A stretch of 9,870 bases of DNA from DATAAM01 sp036260075 (GCA_036260075.1 DATAAM010000199.1:1-9870), one strand, 5' to 3'. Counted from the first letter of the stretch, positions 1-5,940 are shown. Numbers and translations are program-made. The notes: a model not told the origin generated them from the letters alone.

Positions 1-179
1 CGACCGAGCGCGACCTCGATCGCCGGGATCAGCTCGCTGCGCTGGAACGGCTTGATGAGATACGCCAGCGCGCCGGCGTCGCGCGCATTCTCGATCAGGT
101 CTCGCTGGCTGAAGGCGGTGAGGATGAGCACGGCCGCGAGCTGCTCGACCGGCTCGTCCCCGAGTCGCGCTAGCGGTTC
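1..179 (-). pseudogene. Truncated second PdtaR-like receiver (C-terminal half), runs off the left edge
   Basis: Reading the minus strand with codons starting at 179 gives an open frame from EPLARLGDEPVEQLA into a receiver-domain C-terminal half: LILTAFSQRDLIENARDAG, then LAYLIKPFQRSELIPAIEVA to the window edge. By eye, about 41 of 45 residues match residues 79-123 of the intact plus-strand pdtaR, while the DNA is only about 83% identical and most differences are at third codon positions. It is therefore a diverged coding copy, not an exact inverted repeat. The conserved switch threonine (LTAF) and lysine (IKPF) are present. The first half of the domain, including the phosphorylated aspartate, is absent: upstream on this strand is only the antisense of pdtaR. 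It uses codons rare in the rest of the window (aat, tat, cta, cga). It could be a decayed paralogue, a rearrangement scar or an assembly join; I cannot tell which. Any ANTAR domain would lie outside the window. Confidence 0.7.
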
Positions 180-764
180 ATGCCTGCCCAGCCGACCAGG
201 GTCGTCATCGCCGAGGACGAGGCCATCATCCGCCTCGACCTCAAGGAGATCCTCGAAGAGGAGGGCTACGAGGTCGTGGGCGAGACCGGGCGCGGCGACG
301 AAGCCGTCGCGCTCGTGCGCGAGCACGATCCCGACCTCGCCATCCTCGACATCAAGATGCCGGGCATGGACGGCTTGGCCGCCGCCCGCGAGATCGCAGG
401 GGAGCGCCGCGCCGCCGTCCTCATCCTCACCGCCTTCAGCCAGCGCAACCTCATCGAGGAAGCGCGCGACGCGGGTGCGCTGGCCTACCTGGTGAAGCCC
501 TTCCAGAAGAGCGAGCTCATCCCTGCCATCGAGGTGGCGCTGGGACGCTTCGCCGAGCTCAAGGAGCTCGACAAGCAGACGAAGTCGCTGGAGGAGCAGC
601 TCGAGATCCGCAAGATCGTCGACCGGGCCAAGGGCCTGCTCATGGACCGGCACGCCATGACGGAGTCGGACGCCTTCTCGTTCATCCAGAAGCGGGCCAT
701 GCACGAGCGGGCCACCATGAAGTCGATCGCCCAGCGCGTATTGGACGGCGACCTGCAACCCTGA
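180..764 (+). CDS. pdtaR: PdtaR-type response regulator, receiver plus RNA-binding ANTAR domain
   Basis: This is a 194-residue transcription antitermination regulator. Residues 6-122 form a CheY-like receiver with an acidic pocket (E12, D13), phospho-acceptor D57 in ILDIKMPGMDG, switch T84 and K106. Residues about 123-145 form a charged helix, and about 135-190 an ANTAR domain (IRKIVDRAKGLLMDRHAMTE, then FSFIQKRAMHERATMKSIA). The order and length closely match M. tuberculosis PdtaR (Rv1626), which is phosphorylated by the histidine kinase PdtaS. In the family, ANTAR domains bind paired hexaloop RNA hairpins and prevent transcription termination. No kinase gene is in the window. ATG 180 is the first possible start, because an in-frame TAG lies at 171-173. 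No Shine-Dalgarno and no good -10 box precede it, and its upstream DNA is the truncated inverted copy, so its natural promoter may be missing here. Identification is firm; the 5' context is doubtful. Confidence 0.93.
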   Translation: MPAQPTRVVIAEDEAIIRLDLKEILEEEGYEVVGETGRGDEAVALVREHDPDLAILDIKMPGMDGLAAAREIAGERRAAVLILTAFSQRNLIEEARDAGALAYLVKPFQKSELIPAIEVALGRFAELKELDKQTKSLEEQLEIRKIVDRAKGLLMDRHAMTESDAFSFIQKRAMHERATMKSIAQRVLDGDLQP

Positions 765-778
765 CTAGGTTCGTCCTT
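741..778 (+). promoter_or_regulatory. Likely leaderless promoter of the lipoprotein operon
   Basis: A TAGGTT box at 766-771 fits the TANNNT -10 pattern and lies exactly 7 nt before the GTG at 779. TTGGAC at 741-746 is a possible -35, 19 bp upstream of it. No Shine-Dalgarno is present, so transcription probably begins at the start codon. The box lies just after the pdtaR stop, so the operon can be expressed independently of pdtaR. The -10 also forms the left arm of an imperfect inverted repeat (about 765-776 with 785-796, one bulged base). Confidence 0.55.
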
Positions 779-1282
779 GTGTTAGGACAACCTAAGAAAA
801 GAGCACTGGCCGCCCTTCTGCTCGTCGCCGCCGCCGTCCTCGGTGCGTGTGGCGACGGCGAGGACCGGCCCGGCAACGCAAGCGCTTCGGGCAGCGGCTC
901 GGCCAGCGGCTCCCACGCAGGCAGCGGCTCGGCCAGCGGCAGCCACGCCGACGAGGGCACGACCGCCGAGACCATCCCGGCATCGGAAGCCGAGGTCACG
1001 GTCGACGTCGTGCTGAAGGACTTCACGTTCGAGGGCATCCCGAGCACCATCGAGGGGCACAAGATCCTCTTCCGGGCCAAGAACGACGGCCCCACCGAGC
1101 ACGAGCTCGTGATCAGGAAGGGCACGAAGGAGCTGGGCGAGATCCACGGCCTCGCCGCCGGGGAATCCGGCGAGATCGCCCTCGAGCTCGAATCGGGAAG
1201 CTACACCGCCGTCTGCCTCATCGGCTCCGGCGGCGCCCGCCACGACAAGCTCGGGATGGTCTTCAACTTCACCGTGACGTGA
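779..1282 (+). CDS. Cupredoxin-like secreted lipoprotein
   Basis: This 167-residue protein has a lipoprotein signal peptide: positive MLGQPKKR, hydrophobic core 9-20, and lipobox LGAC with lipidated C24. A Gly/Ser linker follows with two copies of GSGSASGSHA (38-47, 48-57), then a beta-rich cupredoxin-like domain at about 70-167. Candidate type I copper ligands are H108 (TEHEL), C146 (YTAVC), H155 and M160. H155 and M160 are spaced as in plastocyanin, but the C-to-H gap (8 residues) is longer than usual, so copper binding is plausible and not certain. The protein should sit on the outer face of the membrane as an electron carrier or metal-binding component. GTG 779 is chosen because it includes the charged N-region of the signal peptide and lies 7 nt after a -10 box; no RBS is visible. 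A DtxR-type palindrome overlaps codons 2-6. The stop overlaps the next gene's GTG as GTGA. Confidence 0.8.
   Translation: MLGQPKKRALAALLLVAAAVLGACGDGEDRPGNASASGSGSASGSHAGSGSASGSHADEGTTAETIPASEAEVTVDVVLKDFTFEGIPSTIEGHKILFRAKNDGPTEHELVIRKGTKELGEIHGLAAGESGEIALELESGSYTAVCLIGSGGARHDKLGMVFNFTVT
782..795 (+). promoter_or_regulatory. DtxR-type operator over the lipoprotein start
   Basis: TTAGGACAACCTAA has perfect 5-bp arms TTAGG/CCTAA around 4 bases. The arms match the outer arms of the classic DtxR/IdeR box and are identical to those of the palindrome at 5941-5954, next to the DtxR-family gene in this window. It covers codons 2-6 of the lipoprotein gene, immediately downstream of the inferred transcription start, where a bound repressor would block initiation or early elongation. 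Function is inferred. Confidence 0.55.
890..949 (+). repeat. Two 30-bp tandem repeats coding a His-containing Gly/Ser linker
   Basis: The unit at 890-919 is repeated directly at 920-949 with 3 differences in 30. Each copy encodes GSGSASGSHA. The similarity at DNA level points to a recent duplication that lengthened the tether between the lipidated cysteine and the cupredoxin domain. The two histidines may bind metal, but this is only a possibility. Confidence 0.85.
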
Positions 1283-3444
1283 GCGGCACCTCTCTCCTCC
1301 ATCGGCACACGTCGGGCACGTCGCGCTCGGCGGGGCCGATGGAGGAGGCGGCCGCTCGGGCCTGGAACGTCCTCAACGAGGGGAAGCCGTTCACCGTCGT
1401 CTTCGGGCTCGGCCTGCTTCTCGTGACCGGCGCGCCACTGGCCGGCCTGGCCGCCGCTGTGCCTCTGGCCGCGGCGTGGTGGCGCCACGCCTATCCGCTC
1501 CACCTGCGGGCCGTGCTCTGGGTCCTGGCCGCCGGCGTGGTGGTGGGAGCGGGCGGCCTGCCCGTCGCCCCCGCCCTGCTCGCTCTCGGGCTGTACCTGC
1601 TCTTCACCGTGGTGCTGTGGGGCACCGTCTACTACCACCTCCGCCTGGGCGCCCCCCTCACCAACTTCGTCCGCTTCTGGCGGCTGGTGCTGGAGAACCC
1701 CGACCCGACCTCCGGCAACTTCCTCGAGCAGGTGCCGAAGGTGGCGGCCCTGCTGGCGGTGGGCCACAGCAGTCGTCCGGTGCCGACCCTGGTGGGCCTC
1801 GGCCTGGCCGCGTGGGCCGTGGGCGCGGTGGTGCACCGCCGCTTCGTCACGTGGGTGCCGGGCCGGGCCACCGGCGACCGCGCCGCCGACCGCCGCCCCC
1901 GCGACCCGGGCCCGGCCCGCTGTGGCCCGCCCAGCCGCAAGGTCCTGCTCGTGGTGATCGACGGCTGCAGGCTCGACCGCCTCCGCGAGGCGCACACCCC
2001 GTTCCTCGACCGCCTGGCCGCCGAGGGGATCGCCTACGACGCGTGCCAGACCGTGTACCCGGCCCGCACCGTCACCTGCTTCTCCTCGATGCTCACCGGA
2101 GCGCCGCCCGCCGTGCACGGCATGCGGTCCAACTTCGTGCCGTCGCTGGGCGTGAAGTGCGAGTCGATCTTCGACGTGGTGCCGTCGTCGCGCATGGTGG
2201 GCATCGCCCACCTGGTCGACGCCTTCGGCGACAAGGTGAGCACCGTGACGGCGGTGATGCCCAACGACGAGATCGACGCCGCCCTCTGCGCCAAGGCCCG
2301 CGAGGTCGTCGAGGCCGACGACCCCGACCTGCTGGTGGTGCAGACCCTCTCGGTCGACCAGACCGGCCACTTCCGAGGCTCGTACTACGACGAGTACCTC
2401 CGGCACATCGAGTCGACCGACCGCGAGATCGAGTCGTTGGTGGCATGGCTGGCCGACCGGTGGGGCGGGCTCGAGGGCGTGACGATCGGCGTGCTGTCCG
2501 ACCACGGCCAGGGGATCGGGATCGGCGGGCACGGCCACTGGACGCCCACCGAGCGGCTGGTGCCGTGCATCTGGTGGGGCGAAGGCGTGCCCTCCTCGGC
2601 CCCTCCCCGTTCTGGTGGGGGGAATCGACGGCCGGCGGTCGATTTCCCCCACCAGAACGGGGTTTCCGTGCTCGACGTGGCGCCCACGTTGGCCCACCGC
2701 ATGGCCGTGCGGGCGCCCGAGCGGTCGGTGGGGCAGTGCCTGCTGTGCGACGGAGCCGACCACGTCGATCCCACCCTCGGCCCCAAGGTCCTCGTCCTCC
2801 CGGTGCACGACGAGGCGGCCACGGTGGCCGACGTGATCGCCCGGGTGCCCGACGACTTCGAGATCGTCGTGGTCGACGACGGCTCCGGCGACGACAGCGC
2901 CGAGGTGGCCCTGGCGGCGGGCGCCAAGGTCGTGCGCCACGACCGCAACCGGGGCCTGGGCGCCGCCGTGCGCACGGGCTTCGATGAGGCCCGCGCCTTG
3001 GGCGCCTCGGTGGTGGCGTTCCTCGACGCCGACGGCGAGTACGACCCTGCCGAGCTGCCCACGCTCGTCGAGCCCATCCTGGCGGGCCAGGCCGACTACG
3101 TGGTGGGGTCCCGGTTCCACGGGAGCATCGGCTCGATGCTGCCGCACCGGCGGCTGGGCAACGTGGTGCTCACGTGGCTCACCTCCGCCGTCGCCCGCCG
3201 CCGCCTCTCCGACGCGCAGTCGGGCTTTCGGGCGCTCGGCCGCGAGGCCTTGGCAGTGGCCCGCATCGGCCACGACTACAACTACGCCCAGGTCCTCACC
3301 CTCGACCTGCTGCGCAAGGGCTTCCGCTACCGGGAGGTGCCGATCACGTACACGCGTCGGCGGCACGGGCGCAGCTTCGTGCGCCTCGTGCCGTACCTGT
3401 GCCGGGTGCTCCCCGCCATGGCCCGGGCGGCCCGCACGCGCTAG
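1279..3444 (+). CDS. Membrane protein fusing a phosphodiesterase and a GT2 glycosyltransferase
   Basis: This is a 721-residue protein from GTG 1279, which overlaps the previous stop as GTGA; ATG 1339 (MEEAAARAWN) is an alternative. About four hydrophobic segments lie at 38-117, with another near 173-190. Residues about 221-500 are an alkaline-phosphatase-superfamily phosphodiesterase: D228 in VIDG, likely nucleophile T264 in YPARTVT, LTG and HG after it, D360 and H364 in DQTGH, D408-H409 in LSDHGQG, then H418 and H420. Residues about 503-721 are a GT2 glycosyltransferase of the DPM1/DPG-synthase type: VVVDDGSGDDS (D533, D534), FLDADGE (D583, D585), QSGFRAL, and a basic YTRRRHGRSF tail. The likely roles are cleavage of a phosphodiester and synthesis of a polyprenyl-phosphate sugar at the membrane; substrates are unknown. 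Residues 443-462 are encoded by a long hairpin and look like an insertion near the end of the phosphodiesterase domain. The stop overlaps the converging gene's stop. Confidence 0.85.
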   Translation: MSGTSLLHRHTSGTSRSAGPMEEAAARAWNVLNEGKPFTVVFGLGLLLVTGAPLAGLAAAVPLAAAWWRHAYPLHLRAVLWVLAAGVVVGAGGLPVAPALLALGLYLLFTVVLWGTVYYHLRLGAPLTNFVRFWRLVLENPDPTSGNFLEQVPKVAALLAVGHSSRPVPTLVGLGLAAWAVGAVVHRRFVTWVPGRATGDRAADRRPRDPGPARCGPPSRKVLLVVIDGCRLDRLREAHTPFLDRLAAEGIAYDACQTVYPARTVTCFSSMLTGAPPAVHGMRSNFVPSLGVKCESIFDVVPSSRMVGIAHLVDAFGDKVSTVTAVMPNDEIDAALCAKAREVVEADDPDLLVVQTLSVDQTGHFRGSYYDEYLRHIESTDREIESLVAWLADRWGGLEGVTIGVLSDHGQGIGIGGHGHWTPTERLVPCIWWGEGVPSSAPPRSGGGNRRPAVDFPHQNGVSVLDVAPTLAHRMAVRAPERSVGQCLLCDGADHVDPTLGPKVLVLPVHDEAATVADVIARVPDDFEIVVVDDGSGDDSAEVALAAGAKVVRHDRNRGLGAAVRTGFDEARALGASVVAFLDADGEYDPAELPTLVEPILAGQADYVVGSRFHGSIGSMLPHRRLGNVVLTWLTSAVARRRLSDAQSGFRALGREALAVARIGHDYNYAQVLTLDLLRKGFRYREVPITYTRRRHGRSFVRLVPYLCRVLPAMARAARTR
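1294..1347 (+). repeat. 13-bp perfect inverted repeat enclosing the internal ATG 1339
   Basis: CTCCTCCATCGGC at 1294-1306 is exactly complementary to GCCGATGGAGGAG at 1335-1347, with a 28-nt loop. In mRNA it would fold into a stable hairpin whose right arm contains ATG 1339, the alternative start of the fusion gene. There is no T-run after it, so it is not an intrinsic terminator. A role in hiding the internal start until ribosomes arrive from the upstream gene is inference. Confidence 0.6.
2605..2662 (+). repeat. 25-bp-arm palindromic element inserted in frame in the phosphodiesterase
   Basis: The arms at 2605-2629 and 2638-2662 pair at 24 of 25 positions, and the remaining pair is G-T (2622 with 2645). 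The 8-base loop at 2630-2637 is GGCCGGCG. The element is translated in frame as about 20 residues, PRSGGGNRRPAVDFPHQNGV. It lies just after the ERLVPCIWWGEGV strand, where related phosphodiesterases usually pass quickly to the SVLDVAPTLA segment. It resembles a mobile palindromic element tolerated inside a protein, as known for Rickettsia palindromic elements. No second copy is visible in this window, so repeat status is unproven. Confidence 0.75.
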
Positions 3445-4700
3445 GCGGCAACCGCGCCCACCAGTTGGTCCTTGTCCGCCGTCCCGGGGTGGTGGCGAGG
3501 GTCGGTCCCGTCGAGCCGCATCGACCACACGCCTCCGTCGTTGGGGCAGGGCGGCGTGGACGTGCAGGGTTGGGGCTCCTTGTGGGCTAACTGCAACCCG
3601 AACACCACCCGCGAGCTGTCGCCGTACCACGCCGGGCGCCGGCTGAAGTCGACGCGGTGGCCGATCCGGCGCTGCTGCGACCCGTCGGTGCGCACCAGCG
3701 CGATGGAGTACACGTCGTTGAAGTTGGAGACGTAGGCGAGCCACTGCCCGTCGGGGGACACCTCGAAGCCCGACATGGGCGGGCTGTTGGGGACCACGCC
3801 GAGGTCGGCGCCGGCGCCGTCGGTGACGCAGACGCGCCCGCCCGGCCGCTGGCAGCCGTAGAGGATGCGGCCGTCGGCCGTGACCGAGAAGTGCGAGCCG
3901 TCGCCTTCGACGGCGTCGCGCAGGTGGCGCAGCGCGCCGGTCTCGATGTCGACCGTCCACATGGCGTAGCGGTCGTAGACGAGGTCCTTGGGGACCGCCC
4001 GCGTGAACACGACGGTGCGGCTGTCCGGCATCCAGGCCGCGCCCGCGAGGGCCCTGTCGTCGGCATGTCCCGGGAACACCGTCCGCCACGCCTCGGTCTG
4101 GAGGTCGCTGATATCAAGGCGATAGTCGCGAGGCATGAGGAGATGGCGACCGTCGGGCGACCACCGCGCGTCCCACGTCGTGGGCACCCGCACCTTGCGG
4201 TCGCTGCCGTCGGGCCCGATCACGTGGACGCCGTCCCACCGGCTGAGGAGCAGGCTGACCTTGGCCTCGGCCGTCGGCCCGCCGGACGGCCCCCGTTCGG
4301 CCGGCTTCGACGTCGCCGGTGGAGCCGAGCTCGGGGCCGACGCGCCCGGCCGAGGTGCCGGCGACGCCGCGCCGGGACGGGCCGCGGGCCGGCCGGGCCG
4401 GGCACCGGGGCCGGAGGAGGGACCGGCGCCGTCGGCCTGGGGCGCAGGCGGCGCGGTGTCGTCCGGCACCGTGTCGGGGACCGTGGTGCGGTCGGCGCCC
4501 ACGCGCGTGGTGCGTCGCGACTCGCCCGGCCCCGACGCCACCGCCACCAGGGCGACCACGACGGCCAGCACCGTCCCGCTGAGGGCGGCGCCGCCCACCA
4601 GGCGCCGGCGGTGCCGGAACCGCCCGGCTCGGCGCTGGACCTCGGCCCGGAGCTCGCCGGGGGAGGTGACGGGCAGCGTCGGCTCGTCGATGCGGATCAC
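3441..4700 (-). CDS. Membrane-anchored TolB/WD40-like beta-propeller, possible anti-sigma partner
   Basis: This is a 419-residue protein. A basic cytoplasmic N-terminus (1-33) precedes one membrane helix (about 34-56) and a long Pro/Ala/Ser/Gly linker (about 60-145). A beta-propeller of the TolB/PD40 type follows to the end, with repeats marked by WSPDGRHLLM, WMPDSRTVVF, VTADGRILYG and VSPDGQWLAY. Two close cysteine pairs (CQRPGGRVC and CTSTPPC) could form disulfides outside the cell. GTG 4700 is chosen because it overlaps the sigma factor stop as GTGA and has GAAGGGGG (4716-4709) 8 nt upstream. The operon position suggests that the short cytoplasmic tail controls the sigma factor and the propeller senses something outside. 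However, there is no zinc-binding HxxxCxxC anti-sigma motif, so this role is inference. Its stop TAG (3443-3441) overlaps the converging gene's stop. Confidence 0.8.
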   Translation of the reverse strand: MIRIDEPTLPVTSPGELRAEVQRRAGRFRHRRRLVGGAALSGTVLAVVVALVAVASGPGESRRTTRVGADRTTVPDTVPDDTAPPAPQADGAGPSSGPGARPGRPAARPGAASPAPRPGASAPSSAPPATSKPAERGPSGGPTAEAKVSLLLSRWDGVHVIGPDGSDRKVRVPTTWDARWSPDGRHLLMPRDYRLDISDLQTEAWRTVFPGHADDRALAGAAWMPDSRTVVFTRAVPKDLVYDRYAMWTVDIETGALRHLRDAVEGDGSHFSVTADGRILYGCQRPGGRVCVTDGAGADLGVVPNSPPMSGFEVSPDGQWLAYVSNFNDVYSIALVRTDGSQQRRIGHRVDFSRRPAWYGDSSRVVFGLQLAHKEPQPCTSTPPCPNDGGVWSMRLDGTDPRHHPGTADKDQLVGAVAA

Positions 4701-5248
4701 GGATCCAGCCCCCTTCGCAGCCGTTCCAACCCCCGGGCCGCGTGGCGTCGCACGCTGCCGCCGCCGATGCCGAGCACGCCCGCGGTGTCGTCTTCGGAGA
4801 GGCCCACGAGGTACAGCAGGCCCAGCACCTCGCGCTGGCGCCGCGACAGCCGGCGGAGGGCGGACGCCACCAGCAGCCGGGAGGCGACCTCGTCCTCGAA
4901 GGCGGTGGGCTCCTGCGGCGGCGCCGGTGGCCTGCCACGGCGGACCACGTCGATGGCGCCGTTGGTGGCGGCCCGCACCACCCAGGCGTCGCGGTGCGAG
5001 ACGTGGCCCAGCCGGGCCCACCGCACGTGGAGGCGGCCGAGGACGTCGGCGGCCACGTCCTCTGCGGCGGCCGTCTCCCGCAGGACGCGGAACGCCGCCT
5101 TGAAGGCGAGGAGGAACAGCGGCCAGAACGCCTCGTCGAAGCTCTCGGCGGCGACGGCGCCCACGGTCCCCGTCACCGGTGCGAGGTCGACCGCGCGCGC
5201 TCCCACATGTCCTTCAACGAGCGAGAGGCGTCGACTCCCTGACGCCAC
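4697..5248 (-). CDS. ECF sigma factor, SigE-like sigma-70 family
   Basis: This is up to 183 residues. Region 2 runs from SFDEAFWPLFLLAFKAAF through AAEDVAADVLGRLHVRW to AWVVRAATNGAIDVVRR. After a short proline linker, region 4 covers VASALRRLSRRQREVLGLLY and an HTH ending in SVRRHAARGLERLRRGL. There is no sigma region 1 or 3, which is the ECF layout. It would direct RNA polymerase to a small regulon. The start is uncertain: in-frame GTGs lie at 5248, 5206, 5176 and 5164. The 5206 start has GAAGGA only 3 nt upstream, and 5164 best fits family length because region 2 begins about 8 residues later. The longest frame is reported. It ends in a GTGA overlap with the beta-propeller gene, so the two are translationally coupled. 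A probable terminator lies between it and the repressor gene, so it may have its own promoter, which I could not identify. Confidence 0.85.
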   Translation of the reverse strand: MASGSRRLSLVEGHVGARAVDLAPVTGTVGAVAAESFDEAFWPLFLLAFKAAFRVLRETAAAEDVAADVLGRLHVRWARLGHVSHRDAWVVRAATNGAIDVVRRGRPPAPPQEPTAFEDEVASRLLVASALRRLSRRQREVLGLLYLVGLSEDDTAGVLGIGGGSVRRHAARGLERLRRGLDP

Positions 5249-5254
5249 CGCCGG

Positions 5255-5273
5255 AAAAATCAGCCCACGGCTG
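5255..5273 (-). terminator. Probable intrinsic terminator at the repressor gene's stop
   Basis: On the minus strand CAGCC-GTG-GGCTG forms a 5-bp stem that includes the last codons and most of the TGA stop, followed by ATTTTT. The stem is short, but a run of five T is unusual in DNA this GC-rich. It would separate the repressor transcript from the sigma-factor operon. Confidence 0.5.
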
Positions 5274-5922
5274 CGACGAAGAGCTGCTCGGCCAGCGCCC
5301 GCCCCAGGGCGATGCTGCCCTGGTCGAGCTCCAGCGTGAGCGTGCCGTCGGGTGCCTTGGCCTTGACGCGGGCGTCGGTGCCGGGGACGAAGCCGTGTGT
5401 GCCGAGGTAGGTGAGCGAGTCGGTGTCGATCTCAACCTCCTCGGTGATGCGCTCGAGCCGGACCCGTTCGCCCGGCTCGGTGTCGGCCAGCGTCTTGGTG
5501 GGCGGGCGCCGCTCCGATGTGCCGGGGATGGGATTGCCGTGCGGGCAGGTGGCGGGGTTGCCGAGCAGCTCGACCAAGCGCTCCTCCACCTCGTCGGACA
5601 TCACGTGCTCCCAGCGGCACGCCTCCACGTGGGCCTTGTGCCACTCCAGCCCGATGATGTCGGTGAGGAGCCGCTCGGCCAGCCGGTGCTTGCGGACCAC
5701 GCTCTCGGCCCGCCGCCGCCCCCTGGCCGTGAGGACGACGGCTCGGCCCTTGATGTCGAGGTAGCCCTCGGCCTTGAGCCGGCGAATCGTCTCCGACACC
5801 GACGGCGCCGAGTGCCCCAGCCGTTCGGCCAGGCGCGCCTGGATGACGGTGGTGCCCTCTTCCTCCAGCTCGTGGATCGCTTCGAGGTACTCCTCGAGCG
5901 GCGGGTGGAACCCGTCCGACAT
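5260..5922 (-). CDS. DtxR/IdeR-family metal-dependent repressor
   Basis: This 220-residue regulator has a winged-helix DNA-binding domain (about 5-70, with LAERLGHSAPSVSETIRRL as the helix-turn-helix) and a metal-binding dimerization domain (about 71-140: VRKHRLAERLL, EACRWEHVMSDEVEERL, NPIPG). A C-terminal SH3/FeoA-like domain covers about 150-220. Metal ligands fall at the same numbers as in DtxR: H79, E83, H98, C102, E105 and H106. The position of DtxR M10 is E11 here. Such proteins bind Fe(II) or Mn(II) and then repress uptake or storage genes. ATG 5922 lies 7 nt after a TACACT -10 box with no Shine-Dalgarno, so the mRNA is probably leaderless. The TTAGGCGCGCCTAA palindrome just upstream suggests autoregulation. 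The metal is uncertain: C102 is iron-type, while the acidic residue at 11 recalls manganese-type members. Confidence 0.92.
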   Translation of the reverse strand: MSDGFHPPLEEYLEAIHELEEEGTTVIQARLAERLGHSAPSVSETIRRLKAEGYLDIKGRAVVLTARGRRRAESVVRKHRLAERLLTDIIGLEWHKAHVEACRWEHVMSDEVEERLVELLGNPATCPHGNPIPGTSERRPPTKTLADTEPGERVRLERITEEVEIDTDSLTYLGTHGFVPGTDARVKAKAPDGTLTLELDQGSIALGRALAEQLFVAAVG

Positions 5923-5929
5923 GCAGCCG

Positions 5930-5935
5930 AGTGTA
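5930..5935 (-). promoter_or_regulatory. -10 box of the leaderless repressor gene
   Basis: TACACT on the minus strand fits TANNNT and ends 7 nt before ATG 5922, the same spacing as at the lipoprotein gene. No ribosome binding site lies between. The operator palindrome begins 6 bp upstream of this box, where it would overlap the -35/spacer region. Confidence 0.55.
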
Positions 5936-5940
5936 CTTCG

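Noticed and set aside
765..796. Imperfect inverted repeat as an intrinsic terminator for pdtaR
   Set aside because: The stem has a bulge and is followed by A residues, not a T-run; it also contains the promoter and operator, so a regulatory reading is better.
1201..4089. Very long minus-strand open frame opposite the fusion gene (962 codons)
   Set aside because: It is His/Arg/Gly-rich with no domain motifs and lies antisense to a gene with clear catalytic motifs; such shadow frames are normal at this GC content.
4300..4480. Repetitive GC-rich Pro/Ala/Gly stretch as a possible repeat array
   Set aside because: There is no regular unit; it encodes the low-complexity linker of the membrane-anchored propeller protein.
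3657..5339. Plus-strand open frame opposite the propeller and sigma genes
   Set aside because: The Arg/Gly/Ala-rich translation has no motifs, while the minus strand carries coupled genes with clear domains and an RBS.
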